A DNA stretch of 64,000 nt from Butyricicoccus sp. OM04-18BH (GTDB lineage: Bacteria > Bacillota > Clostridia > Oscillospirales > Butyricicoccaceae), in contig NZ_QULN01000003.1 of assembly GCF_003481705.1 (NCBI RefSeq), positions 310,001 through 374,000 on the forward strand, read 5' to 3'. How positions within the stretch are numbered: position 1 is the first letter of the stretch; every line of letters starts with the position of its first letter. The position numbers and the translations under genes are program-made. This document shows, piece after piece, positions 38,865-49,072 of the stretch. The notes under the pieces are model-generated. The model was given only the letters and a program-made list of their open reading frames with translations, was not told the DNA's origin and did no database searches.

Positions 38865-39233
38865 ATGACCGGAACCGAATGCTGCCGTGCAGCAATGACG
38901 ATTATGGGCGCGGGCGCGGACAGCAGCGAATACTACGCGCAGTTCGCCCTCGGCGCGTTAAATCAGCTGATCGCAAACAGCCTGCGCGAGATCAACGCAG
39001 AGCGCGTTCAGCAGGGCGAAGCCGCATTTTCCGTGCCGCCGCGCATGGAGGCGCTCGAGGACGAGCTCCCGGCGCCCGAATGGCTCGCACGCGAGTGCCT
39101 GCCTTACGGTCTCGCGGCGCTGCTGTGCGCAGATGACGACAAAGCGAAGTTCAACTGGGCGGCAGATGAATACGCGGAGCGTCTGCTGCTGCACTGCCCG
39201 GCCCAGTTCACCGCCGTACAGGAGATGGTCTGA
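38865..39233 (+). CDS. Head-completion/connector protein (gp4/gp6-like)
   Basis: 122 residues, all helical: CCRAAMTIMGAGADSSEYYAQFALGALNQLIANSLREINAERV, then EYAERLLLHCPAQFTAVQEM. Such small helical proteins just after the coat gene bind the portal base in P22-like and HK97-like heads. AAGGAGG stands eight bases before ATG 38865. Its stop overlaps the next start by one base (TGATG). The family call is from size, fold pattern and position. Confidence 0.6.
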   Translation: MTGTECCRAAMTIMGAGADSSEYYAQFALGALNQLIANSLREINAERVQQGEAAFSVPPRMEALEDELPAPEWLARECLPYGLAALLCADDDKAKFNWAADEYAERLLLHCPAQFTAVQEMV

Positions 39234-41047
39234 TGCGCGGATACCGATTTCCCTCGACCGAGACCGAGCACCAGACTGTCATCAGCCGCTTCGGCGGCGC
39301 GGACTTCCGCTCCCATCCGACCAAGGTCTCGCTGACGCGCTCCCCTGACCTGCAAAATCTGGTATGCGACCGGAACGACTTTCTCGTCAAGCGCACCGGC
39401 TGGCAGGTGCAGCAGCGCTATGACGCGCCCGTCTACGGTATTTTCTCCGCTCCCGATGGTGCAGGCGCGTTCATCCACACCGGTGCAGACCTGTATTTTC
39501 GGGCGGAGAACGGGCAGCAGACCGTGCTCTGCCGCGACATGAACGGCGCGTTCTCGCAGGCGTTTACCATGAACGGCGTGCTTTATCTGCTCGACGGGGC
39601 GCATTTTCGCGCAGTCCGCCGCGGCGAGGACGGCGCATGGGAGGCTGTCCGCGTGCAGAACATCGCCTATGTGCCGACGACCACCGTTTCCGCCCCTCCC
39701 GCGGGCGGCGGCGCGAGTCTCGAGGCGGCCAATCTGCTGACCGGAAAGCGCATCAATACCTTTGTCGGAGACGGAAAAAGCACAGAATTTCATCTGGATG
39801 CGCGAGAGCTTGACCGCGTGCCGCTCACCGCTGCGGTCGACGGCACCGAGGTGGCTATCGCATCTGTCGATTACGATGCCGGTACGGTCGCGCTCGCCTC
39901 CGCCCCGGCTGACGGACAGGGACGCGACAACGTCAGCATTGCCTTCAGCAAGACCGTTCCGGGCGCGGCGGACACCATCAACAGATGCCGCATCGCCGGT
40001 CTTTACGGCGGCAAGAACGACACGCGCGTTTTCCTTGCGGGCAATCCCGACGAGCCGCACTGCGACTGGCAGAGCGGACTATACGATCCTACCTATTTCC
40101 CCGATACCGGCTTTGCGCGCATGGGCACCGAGGCGAGCGCCATCGCGGGCTACCTCAAGCAGTACGAAAGCCAGATCATCGTCAAGACCGGCGGTGCACA
40201 GGAGGCGACGAGCTTTGCGCGCACCTTCGTCATGACCGAGGACGGCACATCCTACTTCACCCTGCGGCAGGGCGCACACGGCGAGGGCGCTGTCGCGCCG
40301 CGCACCTTCGCCATGCTGAACGATGTGCCGCTGTTCCTGTCCGCGCAGGGCGTGATGGGCGTTTACGGCACGGCGGTCGCGGAGCAGAACACCATCCGTT
40401 CGATCTCGGAATCCGTCCGCCCGCGCCTTGTACAGGAAAAGGCGATGGAAAACGCCTGTGCGGTGGTATTCGAGGGGCGCTACTACCTCGCGCTGGGCGG
40501 AAACGTCTACATCGCGGACGGCCATCTGAACGAGGAGGACGGCTATCCGGCGTGGTTCTTCTGGACGAATGTCCCGGCACAGTGCCTCGCGGTGCTCGGC
40601 GGCCGTCTGTGGTTCGGGACGAACGACGGCAGGCTGTGCCGCTTTTCGCTTCCCGGGGATGCAGACGCCTACACGGATGACGGCGAGGCGATCGACGCCT
40701 ACTGGTGCACGCCGACGCTCTCGCTCTCCGACTGGACGCGGTACAAGACAATCCGCGACATCATCCCGACACTCATGCCGTACACGCGCTCGAGCGCAGC
40801 GCTCTGCTTTACCGATGAGGACGGCGAAACCTTCCGCATTTCGCGGAATCTCGACCTTTTCGCCTTTCGCGGCTGGGATTTCGCGCGGCTGTCCTTCCGC
40901 TGCATGCCGGGCGCGGTCAGCTGGCGCAGCCGACGCCGACGCCATCACCGGCCACTGTTCACCCTGCGCATCGGCAACGACCGCGCGGGCGAGCCGTTCG
41001 GACTGCTCGCGCTCACGCTGCGGTGGACGGAAAACGGGAGCATCTGA
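39233..41047 (+). CDS. Large neck/stopper-like structural protein
   Basis: 604 residues, beta-rich with repeated blade-like units (PVYGIFSAPDGAGAFIHTGADLYF, GVLYLLDGAHFRAV, GRYYLALGGNVYIADG, GRLWFGTNDGRLCRF), suggesting a beta-propeller or beta-hub. It follows the connector gene and is the place of P22 gp10-like packaged-DNA stabilisation proteins, though it is longer than gp10 (472). Start ATG overlaps the previous stop. No catalytic motif is seen. It would close the portal after packaging. A tail-fibre role is less likely because no other tail gene is present. Confidence 0.6.
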   Translation: MRGYRFPSTETEHQTVISRFGGADFRSHPTKVSLTRSPDLQNLVCDRNDFLVKRTGWQVQQRYDAPVYGIFSAPDGAGAFIHTGADLYFRAENGQQTVLCRDMNGAFSQAFTMNGVLYLLDGAHFRAVRRGEDGAWEAVRVQNIAYVPTTTVSAPPAGGGASLEAANLLTGKRINTFVGDGKSTEFHLDARELDRVPLTAAVDGTEVAIASVDYDAGTVALASAPADGQGRDNVSIAFSKTVPGAADTINRCRIAGLYGGKNDTRVFLAGNPDEPHCDWQSGLYDPTYFPDTGFARMGTEASAIAGYLKQYESQIIVKTGGAQEATSFARTFVMTEDGTSYFTLRQGAHGEGAVAPRTFAMLNDVPLFLSAQGVMGVYGTAVAEQNTIRSISESVRPRLVQEKAMENACAVVFEGRYYLALGGNVYIADGHLNEEDGYPAWFFWTNVPAQCLAVLGGRLWFGTNDGRLCRFSLPGDADAYTDDGEAIDAYWCTPTLSLSDWTRYKTIRDIIPTLMPYTRSSAALCFTDEDGETFRISRNLDLFAFRGWDFARLSFRCMPGAVSWRSRRRRHHRPLFTLRIGNDRAGEPFGLLALTLRWTENGSI

Positions 41048-41110
41048 GGCGGCACCGCACAATGAAGGCTGCGGCGCTTTGCGATATTGCCTCAAGGAAA
41101 GGAGCAAACT

Positions 41111-42088
41111 ATGGCCAAAAATTACCGCGATAACTTCGACTATTCCGAAGCCATCGCCAACTCGACGAGCAAGGCCGAACGCGACCGCCTGCTCGCCGAG
41201 CGACAGAACAAGATCGACGCAGAGGGTCTGACCGGCAGGGTCGCGGACAACAGCGCGGTCTCGACCTGGACGAAGGGCTACCGCCCGTACTATGTCGCGT
41301 CCGCCTCCTCGGCCTCCAAAGCGGCGCAGGAGAACGCAGAGCGCGTCAGCTCGCTGTATGATGCGGCCGAAAAGGCACGTCTCGAGCGCTTCGAGGCCGC
41401 GCGGACCCGCATCCGCCAGCAGCTCGATGCAAATCTCTCCTCCATCGACAGCGACTACGCCTCTGCAGTGCGTCAGGCCGGCATCAGCGCCCGTCAGTCC
41501 GCGCTGCGCAACGAGGAAAAGCTCGCGCTGCTCGGTCTGAACATGGGCGCAAAGACCGGCGCCGCGACAAGCGGCATGGCGGAAAGCAGCCGCATCGCGG
41601 TCGACAACCAGTACCGCGGTGATCTGAATTCGCTCTCTCAGAGCCGCCTTGCCGCCCGTTCCGCCGCCGAGACCGCCGCAGCAGCCAGTGAAGCAAGCGC
41701 ACGGAGCGGCTATGAGAGCGCCGCGGAAAGCGCCGCCCTGTCGCAGGCGCAGACCCTGCTCAGCCAGTATAACGCCGAGCGCGATTACAGCCTGTCCATG
41801 GCCGGTCTGACCGGCTTTCTCGACGGCACGCCGACGCTCGCCTACCGGAATTATGAGCTGAACGCCGAAAACGCCCGCGCCGAGCAGAGCGCCGCCCTCA
41901 CCAAGCTGCGCAATGCCGCTGAGGCAGAGGCATATGAGCGTGCGCTCGCGCGCTGGAAGACCACCGGCTATGTGCAGAAGGCGGATGCAGCTGTGCTCGG
42001 CGTCCCGGCCGGGACGCCGACCGCAGACGTCAGCTATAAAAACGCAAGTCTTGCCCTCCAGAGATGGAAAGCCGGTTATTCCGGCTGA
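41111..42088 (+). CDS. Ala/Ser-rich coiled-coil protein, possible internal or ejection protein
   Basis: 325 residues, about one quarter Ala. It has long heptad-like helices (SKAAQENAERVSSLYDAAEKARLERFEAARTRIRQQL..., SRLAARSAAETAAAASEASARSGYESAAESAALSQAQ). A shorter motif SALRNEEKLALLGLNMGAKTGAATSG sits between. P22 gp7/gp20-type ejection proteins share this composition and position after the neck genes. It is the last gene of the module. AAAGGAG precedes the ATG. I do not recognise a specific family. Confidence 0.6.
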   Translation: MAKNYRDNFDYSEAIANSTSKAERDRLLAERQNKIDAEGLTGRVADNSAVSTWTKGYRPYYVASASSASKAAQENAERVSSLYDAAEKARLERFEAARTRIRQQLDANLSSIDSDYASAVRQAGISARQSALRNEEKLALLGLNMGAKTGAATSGMAESSRIAVDNQYRGDLNSLSQSRLAARSAAETAAAASEASARSGYESAAESAALSQAQTLLSQYNAERDYSLSMAGLTGFLDGTPTLAYRNYELNAENARAEQSAALTKLRNAAEAEAYERALARWKTTGYVQKADAAVLGVPAGTPTADVSYKNASLALQRWKAGYSG

Positions 42089-42182
42089 AAACAGCCCTCC
42101 GCACAGTGCAATACCGTGCGGAGGGCTGTTTTGGAAATAGAAATGAAATTGTAAATTGCTTTGTCTCGGACAGGCAATTTTT
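42089..42182 (+). terminator. Tandem terminators ending the head module
   Basis: First, a perfect 15-bp stem AACAGCCCTCCGCAC with its complement (42089-42129) and four T. Second, AAATTGC...GCAATTT with inner TTGTC/GACAG (42152-42178) and TTTTTATT. Both point on +. Confidence 0.8.
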
Positions 42183-42448
42183 ATTGTCCGCATCTTATCA
42201 CAAACCGTATCAGCCGTCAACCGCATTTTATGGCAATTCGGCTCCGGCAGGCAGGATGAGAATTTTTTATCTCCATTTTCTGCATGCTCTTTTACCATTT
42301 TCCTTGGTCTTTTCTGCGCATCAACCGTACATACCGCAAAAAATCTTGACCTTTTCCGACCTTCAACAACAACCATTTCACAAGAGCATCCCGCGAGAAA
42401 AATAATTTTTTCTCACAGGAATATTCTCGTTATTTTTCCCAGTATCAG
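42183..42448. other. AT-rich spacer between head module and eno, no gene seen
   Basis: This is low-complexity sequence with A/T runs. Short open frames have no ribosome binding site. No attachment-site duplication or tRNA piece is visible at this right border of the island. Confidence 0.55.
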
Positions 42449-42486
42449 AAAAATGCAGAACGCCTCCGATAAGGGAGACGTCCTGC
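42449..42486 (-). terminator. Intrinsic terminator of eno
   Basis: GCAGAACGCCTCC / GGAGACGTCCTGC with two mismatches and a 6-nt loop, followed on the minus strand by A then five U-like residues (A-run 42449-42453). Confidence 0.8.
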
Positions 42487-42516
42487 TTTTTATCATTTTT
42501 TACAAGCTGTAAAAAA

Positions 42517-43875
<1,359 letters not shown>

Positions 43876-43885
43876 TCAAACAGCA

Positions 43886-43997
43886 GAAATACCGAAAGCA
43901 GCATTTCCGCTGCGCCGCGCACGCAGCGCGGGCTATCCGAAAGAGTTTCCTTGGAAACTTTTTCGGTATCTAAGGGGGACAGAGTCCCCCTTGGAGG
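43886..43997 (-). repeat. Hairpin-module cluster between gpmI and eno
   Basis: In order on +: GCAGC-ATTTCC-GCTGC; GCGC-rich arm; CCGAAAGAGTTTCC-TT-GGAAACTTTTTCGG (resembles hairpin d of repeats A and B); and AAGGGGGAC-AGA-GTCCCCCTT (resembles the module at 14876). The cluster lies 3' of gpmI and 5' of eno. It could act as a partial terminator or RNA-stability element between the glycolytic genes. Confidence 0.6.
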
Positions 43998-43998
43998 C

Positions 43999-45750
43999 TC
44001 ACTTTACGAGCAGGCTATGGCCCGTCATCTCGGCCGGCTGCGGCAGGCCCATCATGTCGAGCATGGTGGGAGCCAGATCCGCCAGAACGCCGCCGTCCGC
44101 CAGCTTGCCCTCGTGGCCGACCATAACGAGCGGCACGGGGTTGGTGGAGTGCGCGGTGAACGGGGTAACGCCGTCTGCGTCGAGCATCTGGTCAACGTTG
44201 CCGTGGTCGGCGGTGATCAGGCACTGACCGCCCATCTTGAGGATCGCGTCAACGACCTTGCCTACGCCGTCGTCGGTCGCTTCGATCGCCTTGACGGCTG
44301 CCTCGAATACGCCGGTATGGCCGACCATGTCGCAGTTTGCGAAGTTCAGGATGATAACGTCGTACTTGCCGGACAGGATGCGCTTGACGCACTCCTCGGT
44401 GACAGCGGGCTCGCTCATCTCCGGCTGAAGGTCATAGGTCGCGACCTTGGGAGACGGAACCAGAGCACGGTCCTCGCCCGGATACTCCTTCTCGACGCCG
44501 CCGTTGAAGAAGAACGTAACGTGTGCGTACTTCTCGGTCTCAGCAATGCGCAGCTGGGTCATGCCCAGATCGGAGATATACTCGCCGAAGGTGTTCTTGA
44601 GGCTCTGCGGCTTGAAGGCGATCTCTACGCCCGGAATGGTCGCATCATACTGCGTCATGCAGACATAATGGATCTTAGGCTGTACGCGCTCGAAGCCGGT
44701 GAATTCCGGATCGACGAAGGCACGGGTGATCTCGCGTGCGCGGTCGGGGCGGAAGTTTGCGAAGATGATCGCGTCATCGTCGCGGACGGTCGCGCCCTCG
44801 GTCACGATAACCGGAACGACGAACTCGTCGGTGACGCCATTGGCATAGGACTTCTCCATTGCCTCGTGCGCCGTCGCTGCGTGCTCGCCCTCGCCGAGTG
44901 CGATGGCGTTGTATGCCTTCTCTACGCGGTCCCAGCGGTTGTCGCGGTCCATTGCGTAGTAGCGGCCGGATACGGTTGCGATGCAGCCGACCTCGACGGC
45001 GTCGATCTTGGCCTGCAGGCGGTCGATATACTCGATGCCGGACTGCGGCGGCGTGTCGCGGCCGTCCATGAAGCAGTGGAAGCATACCTTGCGCAGACCG
45101 TTGCGGCGCGCGAGCTCGAGCAGCGCGAACATATGGTCAATGTGGGAGTGAACGCCGCCGTCGGACAGGAGACCGAAGATGTGCAGGGTGGAATCGAACC
45201 ACTTGCACTGGTTGATGGCGCTCATCAGAGCCGGGTTCTCGAAGAAATCGCCGTCCTGAATAGCCTTGGTGATGCGGGTCAGCTCCTGATATACGATGCG
45301 GCCTGCACCGATATTGGTGTGACCGACCTCGGAGTTGCCCATCTGGCCGTCCGGCAGACCGACGTCCAGACCGGATGCGCCGATATAGGTCAGCGGATTT
45401 TCAGAGAAGATCCGGTCGAGATTCGGCTTGTTTGCAGCCTCGATCGCATTGCCCTTCTTCTCCGCACGGTGGCCGAAGCCGTCCATGATGATCAGAGCGG
45501 TCGGCTTCTTCGGGCCTTCCGCCTTCTTGGCAGTGCTCCTGCGGGTCGAGGTCTTTTTCTCGGCCGTCGTCTTTGCGGCGGGCTTGCGGCCGCGCTTGGC
45601 TGTGCCCTCTGCCTCAGCCTTGGTCTTGCGGCTGCGCTTCGGCTTAGCCGGCTCCTCAGCCTTGACAACGACCGGATCCGCCAGAACGTTTACCGGTACA
45701 GCCTTTTCTGCTGCGTCGGAAGCGCCCGGCGCGGTGGTCTTTTTAATCAT
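43999..45750 (-). CDS. gpmI: 2,3-bisphosphoglycerate-independent phosphoglycerate mutase with H1-like N-terminal extension
   Basis: It interconverts 3- and 2-phosphoglycerate using two Mn2+ and a Ser nucleophile. Catalytic core from ~82: KPTALIIMDGFGHR, then GLPDGQMGNSEVGHTNIGAGRIVYQ with the nucleophile Ser, CFMDGRDTPP, VSGRYYAMDRDNRWDR, NCDMVGHTG and TADHGNVDQM. The total of 583 residues is about 70 more than usual. The first ~80 residues are Lys/Ala/Thr/Arg-rich (PKRSRKTKAEAEG, KRGRKPAAKTTAEKK, STRRSTAKKAEGPKK) and resemble histone H1 or an AT-hook. AAGGAG stands directly before ATG 45750, so the extension seems truly translated. Confidence 0.95.
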   Translation of the reverse strand: MIKKTTAPGASDAAEKAVPVNVLADPVVVKAEEPAKPKRSRKTKAEAEGTAKRGRKPAAKTTAEKKTSTRRSTAKKAEGPKKPTALIIMDGFGHRAEKKGNAIEAANKPNLDRIFSENPLTYIGASGLDVGLPDGQMGNSEVGHTNIGAGRIVYQELTRITKAIQDGDFFENPALMSAINQCKWFDSTLHIFGLLSDGGVHSHIDHMFALLELARRNGLRKVCFHCFMDGRDTPPQSGIEYIDRLQAKIDAVEVGCIATVSGRYYAMDRDNRWDRVEKAYNAIALGEGEHAATAHEAMEKSYANGVTDEFVVPVIVTEGATVRDDDAIIFANFRPDRAREITRAFVDPEFTGFERVQPKIHYVCMTQYDATIPGVEIAFKPQSLKNTFGEYISDLGMTQLRIAETEKYAHVTFFFNGGVEKEYPGEDRALVPSPKVATYDLQPEMSEPAVTEECVKRILSGKYDVIILNFANCDMVGHTGVFEAAVKAIEATDDGVGKVVDAILKMGGQCLITADHGNVDQMLDADGVTPFTAHSTNPVPLVMVGHEGKLADGGVLADLAPTMLDMMGLPQPAEMTGHSLLVK

Positions 45751-45869
45751 TCTTGTGACTCCTTTTCAGAAGCGAAAACGGACAGAAAGGGGCAACGATA
45801 CCTGTCGCTGCCCCCCTCTTCGCGATTAGCGCGGGAGGACTTCCCGTTACCGCGATCTACGCGATTTAA

Positions 45870-46640
45870 TTACTGATTAGCTGCTTCTACGATAGTAGCG
45901 AAGTCTGCGCTCTTCAGGGATGCACCGCCGATGAGGCCGCCGTCAACGTCCGGCTGAGCCAGCAGCTCGGAAGCGTTCTTAGCGTTCATGGAGCCGCCGT
46001 ACTGGATGGTGATGCCGCGGGCAGCGCGTGCGCCGTACTTCTCGCGCAGGCAGTCACGGATTGCGGAGCAAACCTCGTTAGCCTGCTCTGCGGTAGCGGT
46101 CTTGCCGGTACCGATCGCCCAGATCGGCTCGTAAGCGATGACAACCTTCTTGATGTCCTCAACAGCTACGTTCTGCAGAGCGATCTTGATCTGCTTGCGG
46201 ATAACTTCCATGGTAACGTCCTGCTCGCGCTCGGTCAGGGACTCGCCAACGCACAGGATCGGGCGCAGGCCGTTCTCGAGAGCAACCTGAACCTTCTTGC
46301 CGCATGCCTCGTCGGTCTCGTTGAAGTACTGACGGCGCTCGGAGTGGCCGATGATAACGTACTTGACACCCAGCTCCTTGAGCATGTCAGCGGAGATCTC
46401 GCCGGTGAATGCGCCGGACTTCTCGAAGTGCATGTTCTCAGCGCCGATAGCGATCTTGGAACCCTTTGCAGCCTTTACAGCAGCCTGGATATCGGTAAAC
46501 GGTACGCAAAGAACCATCTCGCACCACTTGGTCTTGGAGAGGAGCGGCTTCATCTCCTCGATCAGAGCCTTTGCTTCTGCCGGAGTCTTGTTCATCTTCC
46601 AGTTGCCGGCGATAATGGTCTTACGGTATCTGCGATTCAT
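45870..46640 (-). CDS. tpiA: Triosephosphate isomerase
   Basis: It interconverts DHAP and glyceraldehyde 3-phosphate. It has 256 residues. Marks: [14 protein letters not shown] with the catalytic Lys (~14), [14 protein letters not shown] with the His (~99), [17 protein letters not shown] with the catalytic Glu and the mobile loop, and the phosphate-binding [11 protein letters not shown] and [10 protein letters not shown]. It lies between pgk and gpmI. AAGGGG precedes the start. Confidence 0.98.
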   Translation of the reverse strand: MNRRYRKTIIAGNWKMNKTPAEAKALIEEMKPLLSKTKWCEMVLCVPFTDIQAAVKAAKGSKIAIGAENMHFEKSGAFTGEISADMLKELGVKYVIIGHSERRQYFNETDEACGKKVQVALENGLRPILCVGESLTEREQDVTMEVIRKQIKIALQNVAVEDIKKVVIAYEPIWAIGTGKTATAEQANEVCSAIRDCLREKYGARAARGITIQYGGSMNAKNASELLAQPDVDGGLIGGASLKSADFATIVEAANQ

Positions 46641-46745
46641 TATGGATATACCCCTTTCAAAAATTCAGACGATTTTCTCGTGTTCGTCCTTATCCTTTAT
46701 GTATTTATACGGGGCATGAGGATACGCCCCGGTATAAAGCGTTTT

Positions 46746-47948
46746 TTACTTGCTCAGCAGGCAGGCAATGCCCGGAAGCTCCTTACCCTCGAGGAACTCG
46801 AGAGATGCGCCGCCGCCGGTGGAGATATGGGTGATCTTGTCTGCAAAGCCCAGCTGCTCGCAGGCTGCTGCGGAGTCGCCGCCGCCGACGATTGTGGTAG
46901 CGGAGGAGTCAGCCAGTGCCTGTGCCATGGCAATGGTGCCCTTGGCAAGGGTGGGATTCTCGAAAACGCCCATAGGACCGTTCCAGACAACAGTCTTGGC
47001 GGACTTTACAGCGTCAGCAAAGAGCTCGCGCGTCTTTTCGCCGATGTCCATGCCCTCCATGTCAGCAGGGATTGCGTCAACCGAGACGGTCTTGACTTCG
47101 ATCGCTGCGTTGATGGGGTTCGGGAACGAAGCGGCTACAACGGTATCGACCGGCAGGAGCAGCTTGACGCCCTTTGCCTCGGCCTTGGCCATCATGTCCT
47201 TGCAGTAGTCAACCTTTTCAGCATCAAACAGAGACTTGCCGATGCCGTAGCCCTTGGCTGCGAGGAAGGTGTATGCCATGCCGCCGCCGATGATGATGGT
47301 ATCGCACTTTTCGATCAGGTTCTCGATAACGGCCAGCTTGTCGGAGACCTTAGCGCCGCCCAGGATAGCAACGAACGGACGAGCCGGGTCGCTCAGAGCC
47401 TTGCCCATGATGGAGATCTCCTTCTTGATGAGGAAGCCGCATACAGCCGGCAGGTAATCAGCGATGCCTGCGGTGGAAGCGTGTGCGCGGTGTGCGGTGC
47501 CGAAGGCGTCGTTGACGTAGATCTCAGCCATGTCGGCCATAGCCTTTGCCAGAGCTGCGTCATTCTTGGTCTCGCCCTTCTCGAAACGAACGTTCTCGAG
47601 CAGGACAGCGTGGCCCGGCTGAACCTCGGAAGCCAGCTTCTTTGCGTCCTCGCCTACAACGTCCTTTGCGAGCTTAACCTCCTGACCGAGCAGCTCGGAC
47701 AGGCGCTTTGCAACCGGAGCCAGCGAGTACTTCATGTTGACCTCGCCCTTCGGGCGGCCCAGATGAGAGCACAGGATGACTGCTGCGTTGTGGCTCAGCA
47801 GGTAGTTGATGGTCTCGAGAGATGCGCGGATGCGCTTGTCGTCGGTAATGTTGCCGTTGTCGTCCTGCGGAACGTTGAAGTCGCAGCGAACGATGACCTT
47901 CTTGCCGGCAACGTCGATATCCTCGACGCTCTTCTTGTTGTACTGCAT
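46746..47948 (-). CDS. pgk: Phosphoglycerate kinase
   Basis: It transfers phosphate from 1,3-bisphosphoglycerate to ADP. It has 400 residues. N-domain: [22 protein letters not shown] (~15-36) and [16 protein letters not shown]; hinge [15 protein letters not shown]-domain: [15 protein letters not shown], the GGGMAYTFL loop, [11 protein letters not shown], and the final [13 protein letters not shown] with [15 protein letters not shown] precedes the start. It is the first gene of the glycolytic series; promoter at 48053. Confidence 0.98.
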   Translation of the reverse strand: MQYNKKSVEDIDVAGKKVIVRCDFNVPQDDNGNITDDKRIRASLETINYLLSHNAAVILCSHLGRPKGEVNMKYSLAPVAKRLSELLGQEVKLAKDVVGEDAKKLASEVQPGHAVLLENVRFEKGETKNDAALAKAMADMAEIYVNDAFGTAHRAHASTAGIADYLPAVCGFLIKKEISIMGKALSDPARPFVAILGGAKVSDKLAVIENLIEKCDTIIIGGGMAYTFLAAKGYGIGKSLFDAEKVDYCKDMMAKAEAKGVKLLLPVDTVVAASFPNPINAAIEVKTVSVDAIPADMEGMDIGEKTRELFADAVKSAKTVVWNGPMGVFENPTLAKGTIAMAQALADSSATTIVGGGDSAAACEQLGFADKITHISTGGGASLEFLEGKELPGIACLLSK

Positions 47949-48052
47949 AGTATATCCCTCTCCTTAGTGAAAAGTCTGTAATACAGCTGATAATATTGTA
48001 TTATCCCAAATAACGAAATTTCCTAACGAAAGAATTCCGTTTCCACTACAAA

Positions 48053-48081
48053 ATTATACTCGTAATCCGCCCTGTTCGCAA
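48053..48081 (-). promoter_or_regulatory. Promoter of the pgk-tpiA-gpmI-eno series
   Basis: TTGCGA (48076-48081), 17 bp and TATAAT (48053-48058). The leader to the pgk start is about 100 nt. Confidence 0.72.
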
Positions 48082-48181
48082 GCAAATTTGAGAAAAACCT
48101 CACCTTTCGGCAACGTTTTAGAGGATTTTTGCGTTTTGCGCCGAAAAACCGGAAAATATTCTACATTTTTCACAATTTTCT

Positions 48182-49060
48182 TTACTCGCGCGGCGCGCCG
48201 TAGTACGCAACAGCGATGGCAAGCGGGCCGGTATTGGACAGAACAGACGGGCCGATCGCACAGCGGACGACGTCCTTGAAGCCGATCTCCTCGCGCATGC
48301 GCTTTTCGACTTCGGCCAGACGCTCCTCGGGTACATCGCCGTAGAGCAGGATGCCGGTCTGCTTTTCCGGCTGCTGCACGCGGGCGACGACCTTTTTGCA
48401 GATGCCTGCCGCGAGCGCCTTTTCGCCGCGCACCTTGTCGCAGACCTTGACCGCGCCGTCATAGACAAAGCTGATCGGCTTGAGACCGAGCGCCTCGCCG
48501 ACGAACGCCGCGCCGCCCGAAATACGGCCGGACTTCTTGAGATATTTGAGCGTGTACACGCCGAGATACGCCTCGACGCGGCTCAGCCGGCTGCGGATGA
48601 CGCTCGTGATCGCCTCAAAGCTCTCGCCCTGCTCGCGCATCTCGGCCGCCTTGACGACAATGTGTCCATAAATGTAGGTATAGGTGCGCGAGTCGAACAC
48701 CTCGATGACCATCGCGCCCTCGCCGTGCTCCTCCTCGAACATTCCCTTCGCAAGGCAGGCCGCCTGATAGGTGCCCGAGCCGCTGCCATTGATGAGAACG
48801 CCGATGAGGTGGGTGCAGCCGCGCTCGAACGCGCGGTTGTACGATTCGAGGAACACCGCAGGCGTTGCCATCGCAGTGCTCGGGATCTCGTCGCTCTCCT
48901 CGAGCAGCCTGCAGCATTCCGCCGGGGTGATGTCATAATACTCGCGGAAGGTTCGGCCGCCGTGGCTGAGCATGATGGGCACGATCTCGATGCCGTGCTG
49001 CTCCACAAGACCCTGCGGGATATCGGACGAAGAATCCGTCAGAATATGTATCTTCTCCAT
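48182..49060 (-). CDS. DegV family protein
   Basis: 292 residues. DegV proteins bind a fatty acid between two domains and, as FakB, present it to the fatty-acid kinase FakA. The pattern is clear: ILTDSSSDIPQGLVEQHGIEIVPIML (~6-31, in blocks), ITPAECCRLLEESDEIPSTAMATPAVFLESY, GVLINGSGSGTYQAA with the head-group-binding residues, FDSRTYTYIYGHIVVKAAEM and YLKKSGRISGGAAFVGEALGLKPI. The start follows AAAGGAG. It begins 12 bp after trmL on the same strand, so is likely co-transcribed. The fatty acid is not predicted. Confidence 0.92.
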   Translation of the reverse strand: MEKIHILTDSSSDIPQGLVEQHGIEIVPIMLSHGGRTFREYYDITPAECCRLLEESDEIPSTAMATPAVFLESYNRAFERGCTHLIGVLINGSGSGTYQAACLAKGMFEEEHGEGAMVIEVFDSRTYTYIYGHIVVKAAEMREQGESFEAITSVIRSRLSRVEAYLGVYTLKYLKKSGRISGGAAFVGEALGLKPISFVYDGAVKVCDKVRGEKALAAGICKKVVARVQQPEKQTGILLYGDVPEERLAEVEKRMREEIGFKDVVRCAIGPSVLSNTGPLAIAVAYYGAPRE

Positions 49061-49072
49061 ATTTTTTCTCCT

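Noticed and set aside
33676..42516. Integrase, tRNA or attachment-site repeats flanking the head module
   Set aside because: I compared both borders and found no tRNA end, no direct duplication and no recombinase gene in the window.
48118..48181. Terminator of degV
   Set aside because: A GCCGAAA/TTTCGGC pair can be drawn, but its loop is nearly 30 nt and there is no U tail, so I did not annotate it.
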